Part shown: piece by piece, positions 15,346 to 24,401 of the stretch | Position numbering within the stretch: position 1 is the first letter of the stretch | Layout: every line of letters starts with the position of its first letter | Assembly: GCF_029760935.1 (NCBI RefSeq) | Contig: NZ_CP121684.1 | Location: 1,426,001-1,490,000 of the forward strand | DNA length: 64,000 nucleotides | DNA from: Lysinibacter sp. HNR | GTDB taxonomy: Bacteria > Actinomycetota > Actinomycetes > Actinomycetales > Microbacteriaceae | Direction of reading: 5' to 3' | Notes under the pieces: model-generated | Told to the model about the DNA's origin: nothing | The model's input: the letters and a program-made list of their open reading frames with translations, nothing else | Database searches by the model: none | Position numbers and translations under genes: made by a program

Positions 15346-15368
15346 GTCTGTCCTTATGTCTTGTGGGG

Positions 15369-16307
15369 TTAGGCTTCGCTCGACGGGCCGCGAGAACTCG
15401 AAGCGATGAGTTCAACGGCGGTCTCAAGGTCGTCGGGTGTTTTAACAGCGACGGTGGGAATACCTCGTAGACCGCGCTTGGCAATTCCGGTGAGGGCACC
15501 GGCAGGGGTGAGCTCGATGAGGCCGGTGATACCCGCGTTCTGAAAACCAGCCATGCACAGATCCCAGCGAACTGGAGAAGAAACCTGGCTTACAAGAAGG
15601 TTGAGGAAGGAGGATCCCTCTGTGACGATGCTGCCGTCGTGATTGGTCCATAGGGTGTGGGTGGGGCTTGCCGGGGTGACGGAATCTGCAATTCTCTGCA
15701 GCTCGGCAACCGCAGACTCCATATACGCGGTGTGAAAGGCTCCCGCTACCTGAAGTGGAATAACGCGTGCGCCGCGTGGAGCGGATTCTGCCAGTGAGGC
15801 GAGCGCGTCAAGCGAACCTGCAGCAACGATCTGCCCGGCACCGTTCATGTTTGCGGGGGTAAGTCCCGCCTGTGTAATGGCCGCAAGAACGTCTTCTTCA
15901 ACGCCTCCGACGACCGCTGACATACCAGTTTTTTCCAGGGTTGCAGCGTGGGCCATGAGACGCCCACGTTCCCGAACCAGGGTGAGGGCGTCTGCATCGG
16001 TGAGGATGCCCGCTGCCGCTGCCGCTGCAAACTCTCCAACGGAGTGTCCCGCCAGACCAACAGAGGCGGTGTCCGTGAGGTTAGTGAGGGCGGTCCATGC
16101 GAGAAGACTCGCGGCCACAATAAGGGGCTGTGCCACGGCCGTATCCCGAATAGTGTCGGCATCACTTGTGGTTCCGTGCGCAACAAGATCAATCTTGGCC
16201 AGCTCGGAGAGCTCGTCAAGACGTGTACGGTACTCGGGGACCGCGATCCACGAGTCGAGAAAACCTGGGGTTTGGGAGCCCTGTCCCGGGCACGTTACAA
16301 CGATCAC
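15369..16307 (-). CDS. fabD: Malonyl-CoA:ACP transacylase
   Basis: Loads malonyl groups onto AcpP for FabH and FabF. 312 aa. N-terminal VTCPGQGSQTPGF, the nucleophile Ser89 in GLAGHSVGEFAA, and His in AGAFHTAYMES about residue 195 form the MAT active site. GTG start at 16307. First gene of the FAS-II operon. A 96-bp AT-rich gap (16308-16403) separates it from the FasR-like gene and should hold the operon promoter and activator site. Confidence 0.95.
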   Translation of the reverse strand: MIVVTCPGQGSQTPGFLDSWIAVPEYRTRLDELSELAKIDLVAHGTTSDADTIRDTAVAQPLIVAASLLAWTALTNLTDTASVGLAGHSVGEFAAAAAAGILTDADALTLVRERGRLMAHAATLEKTGMSAVVGGVEEDVLAAITQAGLTPANMNGAGQIVAAGSLDALASLAESAPRGARVIPLQVAGAFHTAYMESAVAELQRIADSVTPASPTHTLWTNHDGSIVTEGSSFLNLLVSQVSSPVRWDLCMAGFQNAGITGLIELTPAGALTGIAKRGLRGIPTVAVKTPDDLETAVELIASSSRGPSSEA

Positions 16308-16403
16308 TGCAATAGTCTCGCAGATGTTACATGCTGATGCTGGATATTATTCACTAATAAAACCAAATACCTTTGTAGGAAACTTACATTCTTGTGTATT
16401 GCC

Positions 16404-17597
16404 TCAACGTCCGCGCTGATTTCCGGAGGCTATCGCCCCCACGATGAGGGCGCTCTGGAGAATGAGCGCTTCACGCGCGCCCGTAGCGTCCCAGCCGATT
16501 ACCTCGGAGACCCGCTTGAGCCTGTAGCGCACGGTATTCGGGTGTACAAAGAGTTCACGCGCGGTAGCCTCAAGCGAGCGTCCATTATCAAGATAACACT
16601 GGAGAGTGGTGAGTAGCTCAGGTGAGGAATGCACCTGCAACGGCTCATAGATGCGTTCAATGAGGGTGCGGCGGGCCATCCCATCGCCGGCCAGGGCACG
16701 CTCTGGCAGCAGGTCATCGGCAAACACCGGACGCGGAGCGTCACGCCACGCCCGCGCCACCGCAATACCGGCCAGGGCCGCCCGTGCGCTTTTTGACGCG
16801 TCTACCAGGCTATCAACCGGGTGTCCCAGCACAAGCTGCCCGTCGCCAAAAGCAAATTCAAGACGCTGGGCAATCTCCATAAAGCTTAGTTTGGGTTCGG
16901 GGGTGCCCGCGATTTCGCCCTCACCGTGAGGGGTCTCCGCACGCCCGATGACAAGAACCAAGCGATTACCCTGAAGCCCAATGAGAACGTCGGCGCCGAG
17001 GTGCCGTGCCGTGCGCCGAATTTGGTCAACATCCACAGAGGGCGTACCGGTGCCCACCAGCACACAGGCTTCCCCATGACCGTGCCAGCCCAGAGCCGCA
17101 ATGCGGCTCTGAAGTTCGTTATCTGATTCGCCGGTGAGGATGGAGTCGACAACCAGAGCCTCAAGTCGGGCATCCCAGAGGCCGCGTGCTTCCGCGGCCC
17201 TAGCGTAGACATCGGCCGCGGCAAAGGCGATTTCACGGGAATAGAGCAGTACACTCTCCTTGAGAGCGTCACTATCACCCTTTACCCTCTCCTCCACAAC
17301 CTCCACAACAACACGGATGAGCTGAAGCGTTTGTTGCAGGCTCACTGAGCGCAGCAACTCCCGGGGAGCCGCCCCAAACACGTCTGAGGCGATCCAGGGG
17401 GTATCGTGGGGGTTGTCGTACCAGGAGATAAAAGAGGTGATTCCTGCCTGCGCCACCAAGCCGACCGCAGAGCGGCGGCTCGGTGGCATCTCTTTATACC
17501 AGGGGAGGGTCTCCTCCAATTGCTTGAGGATTATCGTGGCAAGCTCACCCGAGATGGTGCGCAACCACGCTAGCTCTTGTTCCTTTGTCCGTGCCAC
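16404..17597 (-). CDS. PucR-type transcriptional regulator, FasR-like activator of the FAS-II operon
   Basis: 397 aa. The C-terminal PucR helix-turn-helix is plain: TTLQCYLDNGRSLEATAREL, then HPNTVRYRLKRVSEV and GWDATGAREAL. The upstream part is a GGDEF-like CdaR middle region and a variable N-terminal domain. In Streptomyces, FasR of this family lies directly before fabD and activates the fabD-fabH-acpP-fabF operon; the same order is present here, so the same role is likely. It starts 18 bp after the aceE stop, so it may share the aceE transcript, tying lipid synthesis to pyruvate oxidation. Confidence 0.88.
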   Translation of the reverse strand: MARTKEQELAWLRTISGELATIILKQLEETLPWYKEMPPSRRSAVGLVAQAGITSFISWYDNPHDTPWIASDVFGAAPRELLRSVSLQQTLQLIRVVVEVVEERVKGDSDALKESVLLYSREIAFAAADVYARAAEARGLWDARLEALVVDSILTGESDNELQSRIAALGWHGHGEACVLVGTGTPSVDVDQIRRTARHLGADVLIGLQGNRLVLVIGRAETPHGEGEIAGTPEPKLSFMEIAQRLEFAFGDGQLVLGHPVDSLVDASKSARAALAGIAVARAWRDAPRPVFADDLLPERALAGDGMARRTLIERIYEPLQVHSSPELLTTLQCYLDNGRSLEATARELFVHPNTVRYRLKRVSEVIGWDATGAREALILQSALIVGAIASGNQRGR

Positions 17598-17614
17598 GGT
17601 CTACTGGTGCAGCT

Positions 17615-20341
17615 CTAGCTTTCGCCGCCGGCGTTTCCGGTCGTTCCCGCGTTGACATCGTGCAAGCGGTACTTTTCGATTGCCTGCGCCGGTGCATCGG
17701 CGGGCACCTCACCAGCAAGTGCTAGGCGCTGTAGCGCCCGAACTACGATGGAGTGCACATCAATCTTAAAGTAACGACGGGCAGCCGCCCTGGTGTCAGA
17801 GAACCCGAAGTCGTCGGCACCTAGCGTGGCGTAGTCGGCGGGAATAAACTGGCGAATTTGATCGGTTACTGAGTGACTAAAGTCACTCACAGCGATGACC
17901 GGTCCGGTTGCGCTTCCCAGCTTCTGGGTAATGTACGCGGTTTTTTGTGCGCCACCCGGGTTGAGGAAGTTGTGTTCATCGGCGGCAAGACCGTCACGAC
18001 GAAGCTCCGACCAGCTGGTGACGCTCCACACATCGGCGGCAACCCCCCAATCCTCGGCGAGAATTTGCTGAGCTTCAAGAGCCCAGGGAACCGCAACTCC
18101 GGAGGCAAGAAGCTGGGTCTTTGGCCCGGAGACGGTGGCGTCGCTGAGCTTGTAGATACCCCGCAGCAGGCCTTCCACATCTAGGTTTTCGGGTTCCGCC
18201 GGCTGGACGATGGGCTCGTTGTAGACCGTCAGATAGTAGATAACGTTGGGGCTGGGGTGTGTCCCCCCGTACATGCGGGCGAGGCCATCACGCACGATGT
18301 GGCCAATCTCGTAACCGTAGGCCGGATCGTACGACACAACCGCCGGGTTTGTTGAGGAGAGAACTAGCGAGTGGCCGTCTGCGTGCTGCAGTCCCTCTCC
18401 TGTGAGCGTGGTGCGCCCCGCGGTGGCTCCGATGAGGAACCCTCGCGCCATCTGGTCACCCGCAGCCCAAAAGGCATCACCTGTGCGCTGGAAACCAAAC
18501 ATCGAGTAGAAAATATACACCGGGATTAGCGGCTGGCCCTGGGTGGAGTAGGAGGTACCTACCGCGGTGAAAGCGGCTGCGGCACCCGCCTCATTGATTC
18601 CCACGTGCAGCAGGATACCCTGCTCGCTCTCTTTATAGGCGAGGAGTAGTTCACGGTCAACCGAGGTGTAATGCTGACCGTTGGGGTTGTAAATCTTTGA
18701 GGTTGGGAAGTACGCGTCCATGCCAAAGGTGCGAGCCTCGTCGGGAATGATAGGCACGATCCGTCCGCCGAATTCTTTGTCCCGCATGAGGTCTTTGAGT
18801 AGCCGGACAAAGGCCATAGTGGTGGCGGCTTCTTGCTTTCCCGAGCCCTTCTTGGAGAGGGCGTAGGCGGATTCGGGGGGCATCGTTACCGGTACGTGTG
18901 TGGTGCGACGTTCCGGTAGGTATCCGCCCAGTTCTTGACGTCGCTCCCGAATGTATCGAATCGCGGGGTCGTTTGCGCCCGGGTGGTAGTAGGGGGGCAG
19001 GTAAGGGTTTTCCTCAAGCACAGCATCCGTAATCGGGATGTGCATAGTGTCGCGGAACTGCTTGATGTCGTCGAGGGTCATCTTCTTCATCTGGTGGGTT
19101 GCGTTACGCCCCTCAAAGTGTGGGCCAAGGCCGTAACCCTTGATGGTGTGGGCGAGGATAACCGTTGGCTGTCCCTTGTGCTCGTGAGCGGCTTTAAAAG
19201 CTGCGTACACCTTGCGATAGTCGTGGCCACCGCGGCGGAGTCCCCAGATCTGATCGTCGGAGTAGTTCTCAACCATTTTGAGCGTGCGCTCATCGCGGCC
19301 AAAGAAGTTCTCACGAATGTAGGCGCCGCTTTCAGCCTTGTAGGTTTGGAAGTCACCATCGGGGGTGGTGTTCATGAGCTTAAGCAGGGCGCCGTCGGTA
19401 TCACGTCCGAGCAGGTCATCCCACTCGCGACCCCACACAACCTTGATGACGTTCCAGCCGGCACCACGGAAGAACGATTCGAGTTCCTGGATAATTTTTC
19501 CGTTGCCGCGCACAGGGCCGTCGAGGCGCTGGAGGTTACAGTTGATCACAAAGTTCAGGTTGTCGAGTTTCTCGTTGGCGGCCACCTGAAGTTGACCACG
19601 GCTCTCGACCTCGTCCATTTCGCCGTCACCGAGGAACGCCCAGACCTGCTGGTCAGAAGCATCCTTAATGCCGCGATTGGTGAGGTACTTGTTGAGCTGT
19701 GCCTGGTAAATGGCATTGATCGGGCCAAGGCCCATCGACACGGTGGGGAACTGCCAGAAATCTGGCATGAGGCGTGGGTGAGGGTACGAGGGAATGCCCC
19801 CGCCAATGTGAGATTTTTCCTGACGGAATCCGTCAAGGTTATCTGCGCTGAGGCGCCCCTCAAGAAAGGCTCGCGAGTAGATGCCGGGAGAGGCGTGACC
19901 CTGGATAAAAATCTGGTCCCCGCCGCCGGGGTGGTCCTGACCCCGGAAGAAATGGTTAAATCCGACTTCGTACAGTGACGCGGAAGAAGCGTAGGTGGAG
20001 ATGTGGCCCCCCACACCGATTCCGGGGCGCTGCGCCCGGTGCACAAGCATTGCCGCGTTCCAGCGAATCCATGAACGATACTTGCGTTCGAGGTCTTCGT
20101 CTCCGGGAAACTCGGGCTCACTTGTGGAGGGAATGGTGTTGATGTAGTCGGTAGTGGGAACTTGCGGAACGTTCAGGTGCAAATCCCTGGATCGCTCCAA
20201 CAGACTCAGCATGATTTCGCGTGCACGCGCGGGGCCGTTGGCCCTCACTAGCTGGTCAAGAGATTCAGTCCACTCGGCGGTTTCTTGAGGGTCCGCGTCA
20301 TTACTGTTTACCGAATACGGGTCTTGGTTGTGTACAGCCAC
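17615..20341 (-). CDS. aceE: Pyruvate dehydrogenase E1 component, homodimeric
   Basis: Decarboxylates pyruvate and acetylates the lipoyl group of E2, using thiamine diphosphate. The usual E1 length is reached (908 aa). Features: thiamine-binding [17 protein letters not shown] near residue 235, [20 protein letters not shown] near 270, HTIKGYGLG near 395, and transketolase-like C-terminal half. The start is set at GTG 20341 ([20 protein letters not shown]), the conserved actinobacterial beginning; a frame from 20437 adds 32 unrelated residues. E2 and E3 partners lie at 43.6 and 45.1 kb, unlinked, as is common in actinobacteria. Confidence 0.96.
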   Translation of the reverse strand: MAVHNQDPYSVNSNDADPQETAEWTESLDQLVRANGPARAREIMLSLLERSRDLHLNVPQVPTTDYINTIPSTSEPEFPGDEDLERKYRSWIRWNAAMLVHRAQRPGIGVGGHISTYASSASLYEVGFNHFFRGQDHPGGGDQIFIQGHASPGIYSRAFLEGRLSADNLDGFRQEKSHIGGGIPSYPHPRLMPDFWQFPTVSMGLGPINAIYQAQLNKYLTNRGIKDASDQQVWAFLGDGEMDEVESRGQLQVAANEKLDNLNFVINCNLQRLDGPVRGNGKIIQELESFFRGAGWNVIKVVWGREWDDLLGRDTDGALLKLMNTTPDGDFQTYKAESGAYIRENFFGRDERTLKMVENYSDDQIWGLRRGGHDYRKVYAAFKAAHEHKGQPTVILAHTIKGYGLGPHFEGRNATHQMKKMTLDDIKQFRDTMHIPITDAVLEENPYLPPYYHPGANDPAIRYIRERRQELGGYLPERRTTHVPVTMPPESAYALSKKGSGKQEAATTMAFVRLLKDLMRDKEFGGRIVPIIPDEARTFGMDAYFPTSKIYNPNGQHYTSVDRELLLAYKESEQGILLHVGINEAGAAAAFTAVGTSYSTQGQPLIPVYIFYSMFGFQRTGDAFWAAGDQMARGFLIGATAGRTTLTGEGLQHADGHSLVLSSTNPAVVSYDPAYGYEIGHIVRDGLARMYGGTHPSPNVIYYLTVYNEPIVQPAEPENLDVEGLLRGIYKLSDATVSGPKTQLLASGVAVPWALEAQQILAEDWGVAADVWSVTSWSELRRDGLAADEHNFLNPGGAQKTAYITQKLGSATGPVIAVSDFSHSVTDQIRQFIPADYATLGADDFGFSDTRAAARRYFKIDVHSIVVRALQRLALAGEVPADAPAQAIEKYRLHDVNAGTTGNAGGES

Positions 20342-20471
20342 CCTGAGCTCTTTCTCTTCGCTACTGTCTCTGATGTGCTGATTGCACACCAGAAAGTATG
20401 GCGTTTTTGTAGATCGCCACGATGATAGATGCTTCAAGCCTATCGAGTATTCAATGTTTATGGGAACGCTC

Positions 20472-20500
20472 TTGGCAAGCCTCCAGGAAGATACTAGTAT
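20472..20500 (+). promoter_or_regulatory. Candidate sigma-70 promoter of the peroxiredoxin gene
   Basis: TTGGCA at 20472-20477 and TAGTAT at 20495-20500 are spaced by 17 bp, 58 bp before the peroxiredoxin ATG. Good match to the primary sigma consensus; no transcript evidence. Confidence 0.45.
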
Positions 20501-20557
20501 GTTGCTTTCGGCTCCCCGTTTACAACCCGGGTAGAGCCCTGAAAGGACTCATTTACC

Positions 20558-21037
20558 ATGGCTCTCGAAAACGAAACTCTCGCCCCCGACTTTGAATTGG
20601 CAAACCAGTTTGGAGAGCGTATCCGGCTGAGCGATTTCCACGGGAAAAGGGCTGTTGCGCTCGTTTTTTTCCCCCTGGCTTTTTCAAATATTTGCCGGGG
20701 AGAGTTATCGGAGCTTCAAGAAAACCTTTCGCTTTTTCGCGACGGTCAGGTGGAACTGCTGGGGATTTCAGTGGATTCAAAGCATACGCTTCGCGCCTGG
20801 GCAGAGAACCAGGGTTACGAGTTTGATCTTCTGGCGGACTTTTGGCCCCACGGCCAGGTTGCTAAGGAGTACGGGGTGTTTTTGGAGGAAAAAGGATTTG
20901 CCAATCGTGCCACTTTCATCATTGATAAGAATGGTGTTATTCAGGCAAGCTTTGTGACGATCCCGGGGGAGGCCCGTGATATTCAGTCCTACCGTGACGC
21001 TCTGGCGGTTCTTGTGGACGGGATCCGAACGAACTAA
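20558..21037 (+). CDS. Peroxiredoxin, 1-Cys AhpE type
   Basis: Thiol peroxidase of 159 aa reducing peroxides in the cytoplasm. The thioredoxin fold begins APDFELANQFGERIRLSDF. The peroxidatic Cys46 is in FPLAFSNICRGEL, with the conserved Arg in RATFIID about residue 118. No second cysteine exists in the protein, so the resolving thiol must come from a partner such as mycothiol/mycoredoxin, as known for mycobacterial AhpE. ATG 20558 follows GAAAGGA. Single gene, divergent from aceE. Confidence 0.93.
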   Translation: MALENETLAPDFELANQFGERIRLSDFHGKRAVALVFFPLAFSNICRGELSELQENLSLFRDGQVELLGISVDSKHTLRAWAENQGYEFDLLADFWPHGQVAKEYGVFLEEKGFANRATFIIDKNGVIQASFVTIPGEARDIQSYRDALAVLVDGIRTN

Positions 21038-21189
21038 GTTTCGTCAGAATCTTCTCCCTATCCGTCGTTCGAACCCTCTCGTGGTAAAAGTTTTTGTCTA
21101 AACGAGCCCGGAAAATCAAGGCGTTTTTTCTCGGTTAGGTTTCTTCTGATTTTCTCTGTACTATAGACAAGTTCGCTTCGTGCGGAAGA

Positions 21190-21262
21190 GGGCCTTTAGC
21201 TCAGCTGGTAGAGCGCCACGTTTACACCGTGGATGTCATCGGTTCGATCCCGGTAGGGCCCA
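21190..21262 (+). tRNA. tRNA-Val (TAC)
   Basis: 73 nt, CCA not encoded. Acceptor GGGCCTT pairs with AGGGCCC (one G-T). D-arm GCTCAGCTGGTAGAGC. Anticodon stem CCACG/CGTGG with loop TTTACAC, anticodon TAC. T-loop TTCGATC. A TACTAT -10-like element lies about 30 bp upstream. Confidence 0.93.
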
Positions 21263-21348
21263 CTCGAGAAGGTTGAGACTGCTCGAATAGGTTCCCATCA
21301 AACATGTTTGGTGGGAACTGTTTTATCTGAAGAAGATGAGGTCTGGTC

Positions 21349-21636
21349 TTGCATTCCACAGAAGAAGAACTAGAAAAACAGGCTCGTTCCATCGTTATTG
21401 CAAAAATGACGTATAAATATGTTGTGCTTCTGTGGGCTCTGGTGATTGCCGGATTGGTACTCATCTGGTCTTTGACAACACCCGGGGGTTATTTCTGGCC
21501 GATGTGGCCCGCTTTCGGTATGGGTATCGCAGCAACTTTTTGGGGCCTTTCTCTCTACGGCAGGGGACCTTTTCACGTTAAGCAGAGTCAGGTTGAGAAA
21601 GAAATGGAACGCCTGCGTAGCCAGCAGGGTCGCTAA
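21349..21636 (+). CDS. 2TM-domain-containing small membrane protein
   Basis: 95 aa. Two hydrophobic helices (YVVLLWALVIAGLVLIWSL about residues 24-42 and FWPMWPAFGMGIAATFWGLS about 49-68) lie between a charged N-terminal helix and a basic tail, the layout of the 2TM domain family, function unknown. The TTG start at 21349 is supported by GAGGT 8 bp upstream; the next ATG falls inside the first domain. It lies directly after tRNA-Val. Confidence 0.75.
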   Translation: MHSTEEELEKQARSIVIAKMTYKYVVLLWALVIAGLVLIWSLTTPGGYFWPMWPAFGMGIAATFWGLSLYGRGPFHVKQSQVEKEMERLRSQQGR

Positions 21637-22005
21637 GAAGGACTTTTTTATACTGATTGAGGGTTGGTCGGGAGTGAGTGGCTAAAGTCCTCTTGGGGGA
21701 TAGCTCAGGAGTGCGGGCTAGATTCACTGTGCTTGTTGTGTCGGTGCCCCGGCCGGTTTTTATCCGAAGAGGTGCGATTATCGGCTACGTCTATGTAGGC
21801 GGCCGCGGGGCGCGTTGAGGATGAGCACGCCTGTGCTCTGTCTGCTACACCGGGAATGGTCTGCTGTTGGATATGGCCTCGTAATTGTTTGCGATAAGAG
21901 TTTTTTCGACCTCGGTGAAAACTAATTTTCCTGAGTTTTATTTCGTCTAGATCAGACGGGTTCTTCAGACCAAAATCACCATCCTAAAACGATAAAAGCC
22001 CCGGG
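21637..22005. other. Intergenic, no convincing gene
   Basis: 369 bp between the 2TM gene and a lipoprotein gene. Inverted AAGGACTTT (about 21638-21646) and AAAGTCCT (about 21684-21691) could form a loose hairpin ending the upstream gene. A 35-codon GTG frame at 21711-21818 with GGAG-like sequence before it is seen but has no other support. Confidence 0.4.
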
Positions 22006-22434
22006 TCAGCTAGTGACGACCAGAGTGAAATTAATCACAGCACCGCTATCAGCATTGGTCAGCGTCACAGCTGTGCGTCCTGCGGCGAGTGGGGTGATGC
22101 CCGGATTTGTGGACAGGGTGCCGGTGTCGGTTGCGGGGACAAATGTAGCGATTGAGGGATCAGCGAAGGATGCCGACCAAGCAAGTGGTGATGCTCCGCC
22201 CGTGAGTACGAGGACGTTTGTCAATGGCACATCGACGGTTGTGTCAGACAGCTCTTGAGCGTCTCTCATGATCGGCGGAACCTGTCCGGTCGTCGGTGAC
22301 GGGGTTGCTGCATTGTCGTCAGCAGTTGATGTGGGAGATGGTGAAGGGTAAGGCGACCCCGTACAACCGCTTAATGCGGCGCTCACGATGCCCACAACAG
22401 CAAAGATAGTCAGTGTTCGTGCACGTATTATCAT
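22006..22434 (-). CDS. Secreted lipoprotein of unknown function
   Basis: 142 aa. Lipoprotein signal with basic start, hydrophobic LTIFAVVGIVSAAL and lipobox LSGC, then a Ser/Thr/Pro linker (about residues 26-50). The remaining 90 residues look like an immunoglobulin-like beta domain: DVPLTNVLVLTGGASPLAWS, PGITPLAAGRTAVTLTNADS, ending INFTLVVTS. This resembles proteinase-inhibitor I42 or Big-type folds, but no motif fixes a function. ATG 22434 is used; a TTG lies one codon upstream. Confidence 0.75.
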   Translation of the reverse strand: MIIRARTLTIFAVVGIVSAALSGCTGSPYPSPSPTSTADDNAATPSPTTGQVPPIMRDAQELSDTTVDVPLTNVLVLTGGASPLAWSASFADPSIATFVPATDTGTLSTNPGITPLAAGRTAVTLTNADSGAVINFTLVVTS

Positions 22435-22437
22435 CAA

Positions 22438-22746
22438 CCCAGATTAACAGAAGAAAAGTTACGTGACGATATTTTTTTTATTACCTGCAATCAACCTGTC
22501 ATTAATGGTGAAAAGATAATGCGACTCCGAGATTGTCGCCGCGATGACGAGTCGAATAACTACGAGCACGGCCGTGTTCTACGGAAGTTTGCCCACAGCG
22601 CTGTTGCCCGGAAATGTAAGAAGTTGGCGTCGATCATTTTAAAAGGTAGCCTGGCTAAAATAAGAGTCAAGGATATATAGGCTCTTACTTAGTCATAACC
22701 GTCGTGGCGTACCATATCTGCTGTTAGTGAGAAAACGAGGCTTTTC
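22438..22746. other. Intergenic with divergent promoters expected
   Basis: 309 bp between the divergent lipoprotein and aminopeptidase genes. Inverted hexamers TAAGAG and CTCTTA (about 22661-22687) flank an AT-rich centre and might be a control site for the aminopeptidase. No gene or RNA is recognisable. Confidence 0.35.
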
Positions 22747-24249
22747 ATGAGGTACCAACCCCACCGTCTGATTTCTGCCGATTTTACCCCGTGGCCATCA
22801 CGCTCTGAACAGGCGGTTGTAGTTGCGGGACCCGAGACCGATCAAGCGGTAAACGCTATCGGATACGCCGTTTTTATGGAGGGTGATATCGCGCCTGCCC
22901 TGGGCCTTACTCGAGAGGAGCTGGTCGCAGCGGGATTTGAGGGTAAGGTTGGGCAAACGCTCGTGCTTCCCAGATCAGGTTCTGCCACAGTCATTGCGGT
23001 TGGTCTGGGGGAGAGAGATGAGCTTAGTCCCTCGAGCCTGCGTAATGCGGCAGCTGCCTTCAGCCGCGCCGGAAAACAGTACGCCCACATTGCCACCGAT
23101 CTGGTGGAGGCGGCAACCACGGTGAGCGCCGACGTGGCAAGCACAGTGGTTGTTGAGGGTATTTTACTTGCCCGCTACCGCTACACCGAGCTTAAAACAA
23201 AGCCCGAGGTAACGCCGCTCAACCGTCTTGATCTGGTAGGACGATCCGACATTCTTGGGATTGAAAAAGGACGGGTGTTGGCGCGTTCAGCCGCTCTCGC
23301 GCGAGACCTCGCCGCCGCGCCTCCCGCCCATCTCACGGCAACAGCTTTTGCGGAGTTTGCTCGGGACATTGCCCCGCAATTTGGGCTTGTAGCAGAGTCT
23401 TTTGATAAGACACAGCTGATTGAACTTGGTTGTGGAGGATTGTTGGGGGTCAACGCGGGAAGCCGCGAGGAGCCCCGGATGATTAAGCTCACCTACACGC
23501 CCACTGAAGATTCCATGGGGCATCTGGCGCTGGTGGGCAAAGGAATCATGTATGACTCGGGTGGAATCTCGTTAAAGCCGGGCGATGCCATGCACCTGGC
23601 CATGAAGATGGATATGTCGGGTGCAGCGGCGATCCTGTCTGCGATGACAACTCTTGCAGAACTGGGGTGCCGTAATACGGTAACCGCCTATCTAATGTGC
23701 ACGGATAATATGCCCTCCGGCTCTGCAACGGCAATGGGAGATGTCCTAACCATTCGTGGCGGAACAACCGTTGAGGTTAAAAACACCGATGCCGAGGGCC
23801 GCCTGGTGATGGCGGATGCGCTGGTTCTTGCGACGGAAGAAAAAGTGGACGCTATTGTTGACATCGCGACGCTCACAGGTGCCGCTCTGGTGTCGCTCGG
23901 CCCGCTCACATCCGCGCTTTTTGGTAATGATCAGTACCTAGTGGATCAGGTTCGGAACGCCTCCAACCTCACAGACGAAGGCGTGTGGCAGATGCCTCTC
24001 GAGCATCGCTACCGCGATCAGCTTGACTCCGACGTTGCCGACATCAGCAATCTGGGCGGTCCCTATGCTGGAGCCACCACTGCCGCGCTGTTTCTAAACG
24101 AGTTTGTGGGCGAAACACCGTGGGCCCACATCGACATGTGCGGCCCTATGCAGTCTGATAAGGATGACTTCTGGCGCTCAAAAGGGCCAACCGGTTACGG
24201 TGCCCGGTTACTTGCCGAAATGGCGCTGTCTTTCACCTCAGAGCGCTAA
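22747..24249 (+). CDS. pepA: Leucyl aminopeptidase, M17 family (copy 1)
   Basis: Cytosolic two-metal aminopeptidase that removes N-terminal residues from peptides. 500 aa. Metal and catalytic residues are visible in GKGIMYDSGGISLKP (about residues 263-277, Lys and Asp ligands), MKMDMSG (about 288) and the M17 signature NTDAEGRLVMADAL (about 345-358, Asp/Glu ligands and catalytic Arg). A second M17 protein lies at 46558-48042; the two differ widely outside the catalytic core. CGAGG lies before ATG 22747. Confidence 0.93.
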   Translation: MRYQPHRLISADFTPWPSRSEQAVVVAGPETDQAVNAIGYAVFMEGDIAPALGLTREELVAAGFEGKVGQTLVLPRSGSATVIAVGLGERDELSPSSLRNAAAAFSRAGKQYAHIATDLVEAATTVSADVASTVVVEGILLARYRYTELKTKPEVTPLNRLDLVGRSDILGIEKGRVLARSAALARDLAAAPPAHLTATAFAEFARDIAPQFGLVAESFDKTQLIELGCGGLLGVNAGSREEPRMIKLTYTPTEDSMGHLALVGKGIMYDSGGISLKPGDAMHLAMKMDMSGAAAILSAMTTLAELGCRNTVTAYLMCTDNMPSGSATAMGDVLTIRGGTTVEVKNTDAEGRLVMADALVLATEEKVDAIVDIATLTGAALVSLGPLTSALFGNDQYLVDQVRNASNLTDEGVWQMPLEHRYRDQLDSDVADISNLGGPYAGATTAALFLNEFVGETPWAHIDMCGPMQSDKDDFWRSKGPTGYGARLLAEMALSFTSER

Positions 24250-24323
24250 TCCGTGGCCTGTGCTACCCGCGTACGAGCTTTATCTTGGCGGAAAGCAAGG
24301 GTTATTCTAGCGGGGACGTAGAG

Positions 24324-24360
24324 CTGTTTGGTGAGCACCTTTACGTCACTCACCAAACAG
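24324..24360. terminator. Hairpin between convergent pepA and ThrE-like gene
   Basis: CTGTTTGGTGAG at 24324-24335 and its exact complement at 24349-24360 form a 12-bp stem with a 13-nt loop. No T-run follows on either strand, but its place between two convergent genes suggests a shared terminator. Confidence 0.6.
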
Positions 24361-24401
24361 GCGGCTCTCCGTGCAAAACGGATAGACCTAGCGTGACCGC
24401 C

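Noticed and set aside
18935-19978. 347-codon plus-strand open frame inside aceE
   Set aside because: Antisense shadow of a strongly conserved AceE coding sequence; no domain and no ribosome site.
21711-21818. 35-codon GTG frame with a possible ribosome site
   Set aside because: Short, unrecognised and compositionally unremarkable; mentioned only in the intergenic entry.
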